This document shows, piece by piece, positions 1 to 8,833 of a stretch of 64,000 nt of DNA. The translations under genes were made by a program, and so were the position numbers. Each line of letters opens with the position of its first letter. Position 1 is the first letter of the stretch. The stretch covers positions 1-64,000 of the forward strand of contig NZ_JAAWWD010000064.1 in the NCBI RefSeq assembly GCF_021404545.1, in the 5' to 3' direction. The notes under the pieces are model-generated. The model searched no databases. It saw only the letters and a list, made by a program, of their open reading frames with translations, and had not been told where the DNA came from. Source of the DNA: Aestuariivita sp. Lineage in GTDB: Bacteria > Pseudomonadota > Alphaproteobacteria > Rhodobacterales > Rhodobacteraceae.

Positions 1-57
1 GGGGGGCTGGCCCCCCAACGCAAATGGCGTGCCGACCCGAACCAATGCCGGACCGGC

Positions 58-651
58 CTACCCCCGCATCACTTCGCCCAGCCGTGCCACATAGCGCGCC
101 AGCGTATCGATCTCCAGATTGACCCGGTCGCCAACGGCCGCATCGCCCCAGGTCGTCACCTCTTTGGTGTGCGGAATGAAGTTGATGCCAAAGATCGCGC
201 CCTGCACTTCATTCACCGTCAGAGACGTCCCGTTCAACGCAACCGATCCCTTGGGCGCGATGAACTTGGCCAGATCCTCGGGCGCGCGCAGCTGCACCCG
301 GGTGCTGTCGCCCTCATCGACAACCGACAGTACCTCGGCCACTCCGTCGATATGGCCCGACACAATGTGCCCGCCCAGCTCATCGCCCACGCGCAATGCC
401 CGCTCCAGGTTCACACGGTGGCCCACCGTCCAGCGATCGAGATTGGTCTTGGACACCGTCTCGGCGCTGATCTGCACGTCATACCAGTCCGGGCCCAGCG
501 CGATCACGGTCAGACAGACCCCGTCAGACGCGATGGAGGCCCCGATATCAATCCCATCGGTGTCATACCCGGTGGTGATCCGTGCGCGCAGATCGCCCGC
601 CTGCTCCAGCTCCGCGATGGTGCCGATATCGGTGATGATCCCTGTAAACAT
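58..651 (-). CDS. ribE: Riboflavin synthase, alpha chain
   Basis: Converts two 6,7-dimethyl-8-ribityllumazine molecules to riboflavin and a pyrimidinedione, the last step of riboflavin synthesis, in the cytoplasm. The 197-residue protein has the usual family length. It opens with the characteristic MFTGII and contains two lumazine-binding barrels, about residues 1-97 and 98-195. GVCLTV (about 44-49) in the first repeat is matched by GTSLTV in the second, and GGHIVSGHIDG lies near residue 93. No FMN riboswitch core was recognised upstream. ribD lies 4.8 kb away on the same strand, separated by capsule genes on the opposite strand. Identification is secure. Confidence 0.97.
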   Translation of the reverse strand: MFTGIITDIGTIAELEQAGDLRARITTGYDTDGIDIGASIASDGVCLTVIALGPDWYDVQISAETVSKTNLDRWTVGHRVNLERALRVGDELGGHIVSGHIDGVAEVLSVVDEGDSTRVQLRAPEDLAKFIAPKGSVALNGTSLTVNEVQGAIFGINFIPHTKEVTTWGDAAVGDRVNLEIDTLARYVARLGEVMRG

Positions 652-782
652 GTGCGGCCTCCCCGGGGTTTTTGCGCCCTTTCACCTAGAGGCACACCTC
701 GCCTACGGCAAGGCCCAACATCTTGCGCAACGGTCACGCGATTGCCATAGTTTAGCCGAACTTGCGGCTTAAGAGGTCACCC

Positions 783-2105
783 ATGCCATTCCGGCACGTT
801 ACCAGGACCATGACCCAAGCATCGCAAGGCACCCGTGTATTTCTGTTTCTGCAAGGACCGCATGGCCCGTTTTTCAACAAGCTAGGGCGCATGCTGCGCG
901 CTGCGGGTGCGGATGTCTGGCGCGTCGGCTTTAACGCGGGCGACCGGGCCTTCTGGTTTCATCCGTCGACCTATATCCCGTTTCGCGGCACGGTCGAGGA
1001 CTGGCCAAAGACCTTTGCCGGTCTGATCGAGGCCAAGGGCGTCACCGATATCGTGCTTTATGGCGACACCCGACCCATCCACGCCGAAGCGGTCAAGGCC
1101 GCGCGGGCGCGCGGGCTGATGATCCATGTCTTCGAAGAAGGGTACATGCGGCCCTATTGGGTCACCTATGAGCGTGGCGGAACGAATGGCAATTCACGCC
1201 TGATGGATCTGTCGATCGAGGATATGCAAAAGGCGCTGGCCCTGTCGGATATGGAGGCGCCGCTGCCCCCTGCCCATTGGGGCGACATGCGCCAGCACAT
1301 ATTCTATGGCGCGCTTTATCATTGGTTCGTAATGTTCCGGAACGGCCAGTATCGCAATTTCCGGCCTCACCGATCCTTGACCGTGACCAAGGAATTCCAA
1401 CTCTATCTCAAACGTCTGCTGCTGATGCCGTTTCAGGCCATCGACAGGCGACTTGCCACCGCACGGATTGTACTGGGCGGGTTTCCCTACCATCTGGCGC
1501 TCTTGCAGTTGGAACATGACAGCTCGTTCCAGATGCATTCGCCCTTCTCGACGATGACAGAGTTCCTGGCCGAGATCGTGGAGGGGTTCGCGGCAGGCGC
1601 CCCGCGCCATCACCATCTGGTGATCAAGGCGCATCCGCTGGAGGATGGCCGCGTCAACGTGCGGCGGGCGCTGCGCAAACTGGCGCGCGACCACGGGATC
1701 TCGAAACGGGTGCATTATGTGCGCGGCGGCAAGCTGGCACAGCTTCTGACCGATGCGCGCAGCGCGGTCACCGTGAACTCCACGGCCGCGCAGCAGGTGC
1801 TGTGGCGGGGCATCCCGCTCAAGGTCTTTGGCCGTGCGGTCTATGACAAGCCCGAATTTGTCTCAAAGCAGCCGCTGCGCGAATTCTTTGCCGGGGCCGC
1901 GCGCCCAGATGGCCGGGCCTATAAGGACTATCGCCGGTTTCTGCTCGAAACCAGCCAGGTTCCGGGCGGGTATTACTCTGCCAGCGCACGCAGACAGCTC
2001 CTGCGTCAGGTGGTCGATATGATGCTCTCGCCCGAAGATCCCTATGACGCCTTCAAGTCCGGCACCGCTGCGCCACGGCAACAGTTGCGTCTGGTGACCC
2101 AGTAA
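783..2105 (+). CDS. kpsS: Capsule polysaccharide export/modification protein, KpsS-like
   Basis: Likely a beta-Kdo glycosyltransferase of the KpsS/LipB family, which builds the Kdo linker on the lipid anchor of group 2-type capsules at the inner face of the membrane. The protein has about 440 residues, with FLFLQGPHGPFF near the N terminus, a conserved VIKAHPLEDG segment in the second half, and VNSTAAQQVLWRGIP near residue 320, as in this family. Start chosen at 783 because AGAGG lies 7 bases upstream; 810 (MTQASQG) and a TTG at 762 are in-frame alternatives. It begins a plus-strand set with the export lipoprotein and the kpsC-like gene. The family call is good; the exact linkage made is inferred. 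Confidence 0.85.
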   Translation: MPFRHVTRTMTQASQGTRVFLFLQGPHGPFFNKLGRMLRAAGADVWRVGFNAGDRAFWFHPSTYIPFRGTVEDWPKTFAGLIEAKGVTDIVLYGDTRPIHAEAVKAARARGLMIHVFEEGYMRPYWVTYERGGTNGNSRLMDLSIEDMQKALALSDMEAPLPPAHWGDMRQHIFYGALYHWFVMFRNGQYRNFRPHRSLTVTKEFQLYLKRLLLMPFQAIDRRLATARIVLGGFPYHLALLQLEHDSSFQMHSPFSTMTEFLAEIVEGFAAGAPRHHHLVIKAHPLEDGRVNVRRALRKLARDHGISKRVHYVRGGKLAQLLTDARSAVTVNSTAAQQVLWRGIPLKVFGRAVYDKPEFVSKQPLREFFAGAARPDGRAYKDYRRFLLETSQVPGGYYSASARRQLLRQVVDMMLSPEDPYDAFKSGTAAPRQQLRLVTQ

Positions 2106-2265
2106 CCACAAGGTCTAGGGCCAGACCGCGCCAGCGCGGCGCACAGGCAACAGTTCGGGGCGCAGGCCAAATCCCTTCACATACGGGGACTGGATTTTTG
2201 TGCGGGATTCCGATACGTTACAAAAAAAAACTTGAGGCAGAAACATAGGTCGAGGAGACCGAGCA

Positions 2266-3396
2266 GTGTATCCCAAACAAAAACGATGGGTGAAAACCGT
2301 CGTGCTGACCGCCGCTGTACTGGCCCTGTCGGCATGTTCGCTGTTGCCCAATGCCGGCCCCAATAAACGCCAGATCTTTTCCGGATCGGTCCAACGCGAA
2401 GGCGATGCCTTTATCGTCTCGGTCAACGACCGGGTCACACGCGCCACCGCCGTGATCCCCGCACTGGGCTTTTCGGAAGGGTTCAAGAACGCCTCGCCGC
2501 TCACCTCCGACACGATCCGGCCAGGCGACACGCTGGGCCTGACGATCTGGGAAAACGTCGATGACGGCCTGCTGGCCAGTGAAGGCGCCAACGCCACAGC
2601 GTTGGAAGAGGTGCAGGTCGACAGCGCGGGCTTCATCTTTGTGCCCTACGCTGGACGTCTGCGCGCGGCTGGTAACACGCCCGAGGCACTGCGCGGCATC
2701 ATCACCCGTCAGCTCGAAGAACAAACCCCAGATCCTCAGGTACAGGTGCGCCGCCTCGCCGGGGACGGCTCCACCGTGACCATCATCGGCGCGGGCGGTC
2801 AGGGCGTCTTTGCGATCGAACGGCCGACCCGGACCCTGTCGTCGATGCTGGCCAGTGCTGGCGGCATCGTAACCGAGCCTGAAATCACCCGCCTCACTGT
2901 GACGCGGGGCGGTCAGCAGGGCACGATCTGGTTCAACGATCTGGTCGAGCATCCGGAACTCGACATCGCGCTACGCGGCGGCGACCGTATCTTTGTCGAA
3001 GAGGACACCCGCTCTTTCACCGCGCTGGGGGCCACCGCATCGCAGGCGCGCGTACCGTTTGTCAGCCAGAACCTTTCCGCCCTGGAAGGGATCGCCCAGG
3101 TTGGCGGTCTGTTGACCTTTGCCGCCGATCCAACCGGTGTCTTTGTCCTGCGGAACGAAGCGCCCGAGATCGCCGCCCAGGTGTTGGGCCGGGACGATCT
3201 GATCGGGCCGCAGCGAATGGTCTATGTGCTGGATCTGACCGAGCCTAACGGTCTTTTCATGGCACGCGACTTCGTGATCCGCGACGGTGACACCCTTTAT
3301 GTGACCGAAGCCCCGTTTACCCAGTGGAACAAGACAATCTCGTCGCTCACGGGGGGTCTGACCACCGTCAGCTCGCTGACAACCCTGTCCGAGTAA
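2266..3396 (+). CDS. Polysaccharide export outer-membrane lipoprotein (Wza/KpsD family)
   Basis: Predicted outer-membrane or periplasmic channel component for capsular polysaccharide export. The 376-residue product starts at a GTG behind a GAGGAG site. It has a lipoprotein signal peptide: Lys/Arg-rich start, hydrophobic core, lipobox LSAC with Cys near residue 24. A polysaccharide-export (PES) domain follows (about 80-175, containing RPGDTLGLTIWE), then SLBB-like beta-grasp segments. A run of nine A's (2222-2230) lies in the 160-base gap after the kpsS-like gene, so it may have its own promoter. Only one base separates its stop codon from the next start, so it is probably co-translated with the kpsC-like gene. 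No KpsE/M/T transporter genes are in this window. Confidence 0.88.
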   Translation: MYPKQKRWVKTVVLTAAVLALSACSLLPNAGPNKRQIFSGSVQREGDAFIVSVNDRVTRATAVIPALGFSEGFKNASPLTSDTIRPGDTLGLTIWENVDDGLLASEGANATALEEVQVDSAGFIFVPYAGRLRAAGNTPEALRGIITRQLEEQTPDPQVQVRRLAGDGSTVTIIGAGGQGVFAIERPTRTLSSMLASAGGIVTEPEITRLTVTRGGQQGTIWFNDLVEHPELDIALRGGDRIFVEEDTRSFTALGATASQARVPFVSQNLSALEGIAQVGGLLTFAADPTGVFVLRNEAPEIAAQVLGRDDLIGPQRMVYVLDLTEPNGLFMARDFVIRDGDTLYVTEAPFTQWNKTISSLTGGLTTVSSLTTLSE

Positions 3397-3397
3397 C

Positions 3398-5413
3398 ATG
3401 GCCCGCATGTCGGGTATGCCTGCCGCCGGTGAGACCTCTCCCCGGCGGCTTTTCGTCTATAATGGCGGGTTTCTCACCCAATGGCGGCTCCGCCGTATCC
3501 TGACGCTGGCGGGCTACCGGATCGGTTTGGGCTTGCCTGGCGCGAACGATATGGTCGGTGTCTGGGGCAACAGCCCGACCGCCCATCGCGGTCTTGGCGT
3601 GGCCGCGCGGCGCAAGGTGCCAGTTCTGCGGGTCGAGGATGCGTTCTTACGCTCCATCCATCCCGGACGCGCGGGCGCGCCGCCCATCGGTCTGCATCTG
3701 GATCGAAACGGCGTGCATTTCGACGCCAGCCAGCGCTCGGATCTGGAACAGATGCTCGCCACGGCCCCCCTGGACGACACCGCCCTCTTGAACCGCGCAC
3801 GCCATGCGATCGTCCGGCTGAAAGAAGCGCATCTGTCGAAATACAATGCCCATGATCCGCGCCTGCCGCCGCCCGATCCCGGCTATGTGCTGGTCATCGA
3901 TCAGACCCGCGGCGATGCTTCGGTCACCGCCAGCGGCGCAGATCGCGCGGCGTTCCTGGAAATGCTCGCCTTCGCGCAGGAGGAAAACCCCGGCGCGCGC
4001 GTCCTGATCAAAGCGCATCCCGAAACAACCAGCGGCTATCGCGCAGGATATTTCGGGCCCGAGGATGAGAACGACCGCATTGCGCTTTACACCGATCCCG
4101 CAAGCCCGTGGTCGCTGTTCGAAGGGGCGGTGGGTGTTTACACCATGTCCTCGCAAATGGGTTTCGAGGCGATCCTGGCCGGTCACAAGCCCCGCGTCTT
4201 CGGCACGCCGTTCTATGCGGGATGGGGACTGACGGTCGATCACGCCGACCTGCCCCACCGCACGCGCAGTCTGACCCGAGCGCAGCTATTTGCCGCCGCG
4301 ATGATCCTCTATCCGGTGTGGTACGATCCCTTTCGCGACCGGCTCTGCACGCTAGAGCGGGTTCTGGACATGATGGAGGCGCAGGTGAGCGCCTTTCGCG
4401 CCGACCGCGACGGCTGGGTTGCCAGCGGAATACGGCTGTGGAAGCGCAAACCGTTCCAGCGGGTCTTCGGTCAGGAAAAACGTATGATCTTCACCGATGA
4501 TGCCGACCGGGCCCGCTCTATGGGCCGTGCCTGGATGATCTGGGCGGGCAAGGCCGGAGCCGAACACGCAGGTGCGGTGCGGATCGAGGATGGGCTGTTA
4601 CGCTCACGCGGGCTGGGCGCCGAACTGGTCCCGCCGCTGTCCCTGGTCACCGATGATCTGGGCATCTACTACGATCCGACCCGGCCCAGCCGTTTGGAGC
4701 ACTGGATCGCCCGGCGCGAGACCCTGCGCCCCGATCAGGCCCTGAGGGCCGAGCGGTTGATCGAGGCGCTGACCGTCAAGGGGCTCAGCAAATACAACCT
4801 CGGCGGCGCACTCCCCGACCTGCCCCGGGGGCATCGCATCCTGGTGCCGGGCCAGGTGGAGGACGACGCCTCGATCCTGACCGGTGCGGGCGCGGTGCGC
4901 ACCAACCGCGCACTGCTCAAGGCCGCGCGCGCCGCCAACCCCGAGGCGGTGCTGATCTACAAGCCGCACCCGGATGTGGAGGCGGGTCTGCGCAAGGGCG
5001 CCATCGACGCGCAGGATCTGGCCGATTTCACTGCCGAACACGCGGATATGGCGGCGCTCTTGGGTGCCGTGCAAGAGGTCTGGACCATCACCTCCGGCAC
5101 CGGGTTCGAGGCGCTTTTGAGGGGGCTTTCGGTGACCACTCTGGGCGCGCCCTTCTATGCCGGGTGGGGCCTGACCCGGGATCTGGCAGAGATGCCCGCC
5201 CGGCGCGAGGCGCGGCCCGATCTAAACGGGTTGGCGCATGCTGTGCTGATCGATTATCCGCGCTACTTCGACCCGGTGACCGGGCGGGCCTGTCCGGTTG
5301 AGGTGGTGGTGGATCGGCTGGCCTCGGGCACCGTTCCACATCCCGGAGCCGTCAATCGAGCGCTTGCGAAGCTGCAAGGGATCTTTGCCACCTACGCCCA
5401 TCTTTGGCGATAA
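3398..5413 (+). CDS. kpsC: Capsule polysaccharide biosynthesis protein, KpsC-like, two-domain
   Basis: Likely the dual beta-Kdo transferase (KpsC/LipA) that alternates Kdo linkages on the capsule lipid anchor. The 671-residue protein is a tandem duplication. Each half has a VLRVEDAFLRS/VRIEDGLLRS-type segment, a K-x-x-L/H-SKYN segment, an (A)HP-containing segment (KAHPET; KPHPDV) and a GFEA(I/L)L...TLGAPFYAGWG-like block (near residues 255-275 and 570-590). Length and duplication match full-length KpsC. It ends 9 bases before ribD, which is on the opposite strand. Function is inferred from family; capsule type is unknown. Confidence 0.88.
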   Translation: MARMSGMPAAGETSPRRLFVYNGGFLTQWRLRRILTLAGYRIGLGLPGANDMVGVWGNSPTAHRGLGVAARRKVPVLRVEDAFLRSIHPGRAGAPPIGLHLDRNGVHFDASQRSDLEQMLATAPLDDTALLNRARHAIVRLKEAHLSKYNAHDPRLPPPDPGYVLVIDQTRGDASVTASGADRAAFLEMLAFAQEENPGARVLIKAHPETTSGYRAGYFGPEDENDRIALYTDPASPWSLFEGAVGVYTMSSQMGFEAILAGHKPRVFGTPFYAGWGLTVDHADLPHRTRSLTRAQLFAAAMILYPVWYDPFRDRLCTLERVLDMMEAQVSAFRADRDGWVASGIRLWKRKPFQRVFGQEKRMIFTDDADRARSMGRAWMIWAGKAGAEHAGAVRIEDGLLRSRGLGAELVPPLSLVTDDLGIYYDPTRPSRLEHWIARRETLRPDQALRAERLIEALTVKGLSKYNLGGALPDLPRGHRILVPGQVEDDASILTGAGAVRTNRALLKAARAANPEAVLIYKPHPDVEAGLRKGAIDAQDLADFTAEHADMAALLGAVQEVWTITSGTGFEALLRGLSVTTLGAPFYAGWGLTRDLAEMPARREARPDLNGLAHAVLIDYPRYFDPVTGRACPVEVVVDRLASGTVPHPGAVNRALAKLQGIFATYAHLWR

Positions 5414-5422
5414 GCGGTGCGC

Positions 5423-6526
5423 TCAGCTTTCCTTCCGCTTCCAGCGGTGCAGGATGTCATCCCCCACGGGCTTTACGTCCACCAGATCGAAACGCGGCGC
5501 GGACTCAAGCCGATCAAGCCCCATGGCGCCGATCGCGGGCAGACCTTCGGCCCCGATCGCCAACCCGGCCGAGAATCCGATCAGTTCATCCACCAGATCG
5601 GCGGCCAATAGCGAGGCCGCCAGCGCGCTGCCTCCCTCGCAAAATACCGAAGTCAGACCGGCACTGCCCAGTTGCTGCACGACATCGCCGGGATCGAGCT
5701 GCGCACCAGCCACGGCACATGGGAACAGCCGTGCGCCCAGCCAATCCCAGGCGGTGCGCCTCTCGGCATCCGCATCGCCGCCATGCATCAACCACACTGG
5801 GACAGCGCGCGCGCTGCGCGCCAATTGCCCGAGCAGCGGCAGATCCAGCCTGCGGGACACGACGACGCGGACCGGCTGATGGGCGATACCCAGATCGCGC
5901 ACGGTCAGAGATGGATCATCGGCGCGCGCCGTCCCCGCGCCAACCATCACCGCGTCATGGCGCGCGCGCATCGCATGCACCAGACGCCGCGCGGGCGCAC
6001 CCGTGATCCACTGGCTTTGCCCAGTCGCGGTGGCGATCCGGCCATCGAAACTGGCGGCGAGTTTCAGGGTCACGCGCGGGCGCCCCAGATCGGTCTTGAG
6101 GAAAAACCCCGCGTGATCGGCAGCGGCCTCGTCCACACAGATGCCGGTGGTGACGGCGATCCCGGCGGCACGCAGCATCGCAAAGCCCTGCCCCGCCACG
6201 CGCGCATCGCTGTCCTCGATCGGGGCGACGACACGCGCGATGCCCGCCGCGATCAGCGCCTCGGCACAAGGCGGGGTGGCACCGTGATGGGCGCAAGGCT
6301 CCAGACTGACATAGACGGTGGCGCCACGCGCGGCCGCACCTGCTTGCGCCAGCGCCTCGGTCTCGGCATGGGGGCGGCCTCCGGGCTGGGTCCAGCCGCG
6401 CCCCAGCACGCGGCCCTCGCGCACGATCACGCAGCCGACAGCCGGGTTCGGCCAGACACGCCCCTGCCCCCGCCGCCCCAGCGACAAGGCCAGACGCATC
6501 CACCTGATATCGGTGGCGCGGTCCAT
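5423..6526 (-). CDS. ribD: Bifunctional riboflavin biosynthesis deaminase/reductase RibD
   Basis: Deaminates diaminohydroxyphosphoribosylaminopyrimidine and then reduces the ribose side chain with NADPH, the second and third steps of riboflavin synthesis. The 367-residue protein has an N-terminal cytidine-deaminase-like domain with zinc ligands visible as HAE (His53, Glu55) and PC...TPPC (Cys78, Cys87). The C-terminal reductase domain runs from about residue 150. It follows nrdR by 6 bases on the same strand, so the pair is probably one transcript. The usual continuation into ribE is broken by the plus-strand capsule genes. Confidence 0.97.
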   Translation of the reverse strand: MDRATDIRWMRLALSLGRRGQGRVWPNPAVGCVIVREGRVLGRGWTQPGGRPHAETEALAQAGAAARGATVYVSLEPCAHHGATPPCAEALIAAGIARVVAPIEDSDARVAGQGFAMLRAAGIAVTTGICVDEAAADHAGFFLKTDLGRPRVTLKLAASFDGRIATATGQSQWITGAPARRLVHAMRARHDAVMVGAGTARADDPSLTVRDLGIAHQPVRVVVSRRLDLPLLGQLARSARAVPVWLMHGGDADAERRTAWDWLGARLFPCAVAGAQLDPGDVVQQLGSAGLTSVFCEGGSALAASLLAADLVDELIGFSAGLAIGAEGLPAIGAMGLDRLESAPRFDLVDVKPVGDDILHRWKRKES

Positions 6527-6532
6527 GCCGGA

Positions 6533-7000
6533 TCAGCTTTCCGGTGGAACCGGTGGGCGCAGCTCCTGGACGAAATCCTCGAAATCATCCGCCGCCTGGA
6601 AATTCTTGTAAACGCTGGCAAATCGCACGTAAGCGACGGTGTCGATCCGGGCCAGAGCCTCCATCACGATCTCACCGATTTTTTTGGACGGGATGTCCGT
6701 CTCACCCATGCTTTCAAGCCGCCGCACGATGCCCGAGATCATTTGGTCGATGCGTTCGGGCTCGATGGGTCGTTTCTGCATCGAAATCCGGATGGAGCGT
6801 TCAAGCTTGTCCCGGTCGAAATCCTCGCGCTTGCCGCTGCTTTTGATCACCACAAGATCGCGCAACTGCACCCGCTCATAAGTGGTGAAGCGCCCGCCGC
6901 AGGCCGGACAGAACCGCCGCCTGCGAATGGAGACGTGATCCTCGGCGGGCCGGGAATCTTTCACCTGAGTGTCGATATTTCCGCAAAACGGGCAGCGCAT
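6533..7000 (-). CDS. nrdR: Transcriptional repressor NrdR
   Basis: ATP/dATP-sensing repressor of ribonucleotide reductase genes. The 155-residue protein begins MRCPFCG with a zinc ribbon (Cys3, Cys6, Cys31, Cys34), followed by an ATP-cone domain (about 49-139) containing [19 protein letters not shown]. The start at 7000 is chosen because it gives the conserved N terminus; an open frame extends 17 codons further upstream without family similarity. A perfect DnaA-box 9-mer lies 51 bases upstream of this start. Coupling to ribD is the common alphaproteobacterial arrangement. Confidence 0.97.
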   Translation of the reverse strand: MRCPFCGNIDTQVKDSRPAEDHVSIRRRRFCPACGGRFTTYERVQLRDLVVIKSSGKREDFDRDKLERSIRISMQKRPIEPERIDQMISGIVRRLESMGETDIPSKKIGEIVMEALARIDTVAYVRFASVYKNFQAADDFEDFVQELRPPVPPES

Positions 7001-7051
7001 CGGCCTCCCCCTCTCCAGTTTTCCGCCTCTGTTGTGGGACGTGGAGCCCAC

Positions 7052-7060
7052 TTATCCACA
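7052..7060 (+). promoter_or_regulatory. Consensus DnaA box upstream of nrdR
   Basis: TTATCCACA is a perfect match to the R1-type DnaA box. It sits in the nrdR leader or promoter region, between nrdR and yjbQ. Only a single copy was noticed, so this is not evidence of a replication origin; regulation of nrdR-ribD by DnaA is possible but inferred. Confidence 0.5.
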
Positions 7061-7123
7061 ACTATAGGGACAACGCTAGGATTTGGGTAGGGGGGAAATG
7101 CGGCCCCCAGACATGGTGGGCCA

Positions 7124-7546
7124 CTATCGTGTCAGATGGGCGACAACCTGACGTGTGTGCGGTGCGCGGCGGTGCTCGAAAACAAAGATGCCTTGCCAGG
7201 TGCCCAGCAGAGGTGCTCCATCTGCGACCGGGATGGACAGACTGACCGGCATCATTGCGGCCTTGATATGGGCAGGCATATCATCGGGGCCCTCATAGGT
7301 GTGGCGCAGATAACCCATTGTTGGGTGATCGGAAGGCGGCACCAACCGGTCGAAGAACGCGGTCAGATCCGTCTGCACCTCTGGATCGGCATTTTCTTGG
7401 ATCAGCAGCGACGCGCTGGTGTGGCGCACAAAGAGTGTCAGGAGCCCGGGACCGCTCTGCGTCTCGGACACCCAGCGCCGGACCGGATCGGTGAACTCGT
7501 ACAGGCCGGGTCCGGCGGTATGGATGTCAAAGGAGGTCTGCACCAC
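7124..7546 (-). CDS. yjbQ: YjbQ/UPF0047 family protein (secondary thiamine-phosphate synthase-type)
   Basis: Small cytoplasmic enzyme family, about 140 residues, for which weak thiamine-phosphate synthase activity has been reported; the true role is unsettled. The product shows the signature segments LFVRHTSASLLIQENADP (about 39-56), the H-P-T/MGYLRHTYEGPDDMPAHIK region, and LGTWQGIFVFEHR (about 114-126) with the conserved His and Glu. It starts at a GTG directly after the stop codon of the upstream secreted-protein gene and has no clear ribosome site, so translation is probably coupled. Length matches the family. Confidence 0.9.
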   Translation of the reverse strand: MVQTSFDIHTAGPGLYEFTDPVRRWVSETQSGPGLLTLFVRHTSASLLIQENADPEVQTDLTAFFDRLVPPSDHPTMGYLRHTYEGPDDMPAHIKAAMMPVSLSIPVADGAPLLGTWQGIFVFEHRRAPHTRQVVAHLTR

Positions 7547-7975
7547 TCAGGGAAAGAGTTTCCGCTGGTCGCCCAGCCCGCCATAGCAATACTGTTCAGC
7601 GAATGCGGCACGCAGGCTGTCGCCAATCGCATCGAGGTTCAATGTCAGGGGTTTGGTCGCGAAATTCGCAGCCTCTGGCGGCGCGTCGAGCGAGAACGTG
7701 ACAGCGATGCGGTTGGTGCGCGTTTGGGCCGTGTCGCGTCCAGCCACCAGATAGACCGGCTGATTGGCGGCCACGCCAAGGACGCGGCGGGCATAATCAC
7801 CCGCAGCACACCAGAAATCCGACGCGCCCGCCCCGGCGCGCTGGATCACCTCAAAGCGGGTCTGCGTGATCGGGTTGACCTCAAGGTGGTTTTTGGCGCG
7901 AAACGCCCAGGCGCTCGACGGCAACGCAATCACAATCGCAAGGCCGAGTGCGGCGCTCATCGCATAAAAACTCAT
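7547..7975 (-). CDS. Secreted protein of unknown function, tandem paralogue 2
   Basis: Not recognised as a characterised family. The 142-residue product has a signal peptide ending near residue 24 (SSAWA-FRA). It shares FWCAAGDYA, a downstream N..VYLV.GR block and R.AV.F.LD with the 133-residue product encoded just upstream, so the two arose by tandem duplication. Two cysteines, in FWCAAG and near the C terminus (YCYGG), are conserved in both copies and may form a disulfide in the periplasm. Its stop abuts the yjbQ start. The ORF and export signal are well supported; function is unknown. Confidence 0.75.
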   Translation of the reverse strand: MSFYAMSAALGLAIVIALPSSAWAFRAKNHLEVNPITQTRFEVIQRAGAGASDFWCAAGDYARRVLGVAANQPVYLVAGRDTAQTRTNRIAVTFSLDAPPEAANFATKPLTLNLDAIGDSLRAAFAEQYCYGGLGDQRKLFP

Positions 7976-7990
7976 TGCGTTATCCTTTCA

Positions 7991-8392
7991 TCACGGTCGG
8001 CTGACCACGACGCCGCAGAACTCGCGGGCCACGGCCACGCTCAGGTTATCGCCCGGCACCTTCACCGTCAGCACCAATTGCGGCGTGAGCGGTGTGATGC
8101 CTGCGGCCCGGGGGTCCAAGGTGAAGCGCACTGCGGTGCGCCCCGGCTCGGTCACGCTCGGCTGGCGCCCGCTGACCAGGTAGACCCGGGTGTTGGTCGG
8201 CACACCCAAGGAAAACGCATAATCGCCGGCCGCACACCAGAACTGGCGTGCCCCCGAAATACCGGGCCGCCCGACAACCTCGTAAACGCCGCCGCCGATA
8301 TCGGCCACGTTCAGCCGGTTTTCGGCAGTGAACGCCTGCGCGCTGAACGGAAGGGTGGCAATCAGGGCAGCAATGGCGAAGGCGCGGCGCAT
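7991..8392 (-). CDS. Secreted protein of unknown function, tandem paralogue 1
   Basis: The 133-residue product has a clear signal peptide (MRRAFAIAALIATLPFSAQA, cleavage after about residue 20). It is about one-third identical by eye to the neighbouring 142-residue protein: both have an NRLNV/NHLEV start, FWCAAGDYA, VYLVSGR/VYLVAGR, and a C-terminal cysteine after an F or Y. A good AAGGAG-like site (complement of ctccttttt) precedes the start. Fifteen bases separate it from the second copy, so they form a transcript together, possibly with yjbQ. No function assigned. Confidence 0.75.
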   Translation of the reverse strand: MRRAFAIAALIATLPFSAQAFTAENRLNVADIGGGVYEVVGRPGISGARQFWCAAGDYAFSLGVPTNTRVYLVSGRQPSVTEPGRTAVRFTLDPRAAGITPLTPQLVLTVKVPGDNLSVAVAREFCGVVVSRP

Positions 8393-8529
8393 GGGAATAG
8401 CTCCTTTTTGAGTTGGATTTTTTTGACTATGTGACGCGTGGCAGGCTGGGGGCCAGTATCGCTCACGCGGGTTTTACCGAAAAGGAGTTTTGTGGTCGCG
8501 GCACAGTGGTTGACAGGAGGGGACCCCGC

Positions 8530-8778
8530 ATGGGCTCGGCCCAGCCGATCAGCCTTCCGGGCCATGGCATCACAGCGGGGATGCGCCCTGTGTTTTCAAG
8601 CGCGCCTAAAGGTTTCCACCAGCAAGACCGCCTGGGCAAACTCACCACCAACAACGTGATTTTTGACCTGCGGCATCCGCCTCCCGGCCCAGACCCATCT
8701 CGGGTTGCGGCGATCATCCGACTGGAGAGAGAGAACAGCCTGTTGGCAAACAGCCCCTTTCTGCCCGCAATTGGCTGA
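8530..8778 (+). CDS. Possible small protein (82 aa), unsupported by homology
   Basis: This is the best candidate in the otherwise empty 8393-8833 gap between the secreted-protein pair and rpoD. An ATG sits seven bases after a strong AGGAGGGG site and opens an 82-codon frame rich in Pro, Ser and Arg, beginning MGSAQPISLPGH. No family was recognised, and overlapping frames on both strands are open too, so it may be noncoding. Codon preference for G/C at third positions is weak compared with neighbouring genes. Confidence 0.25.
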   Translation: MGSAQPISLPGHGITAGMRPVFSSAPKGFHQQDRLGKLTTNNVIFDLRHPPPGPDPSRVAAIIRLERENSLLANSPFLPAIG

Positions 8779-8833
8779 AAGGGAACGTTTCGATAGTGTC
8801 ATCCGTCAACGACCGGAACCGGCCAAACCAGCC

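Noticed and set aside
1-16. GC-only hairpin at the left edge as a ribE terminator
   Set aside because: Six-base G/C stem without a T-run; the window edge prevents judging it.
652-782. FMN riboswitch upstream of ribE
   Set aside because: The conserved FMN-element blocks were not found in the 130-base gap.
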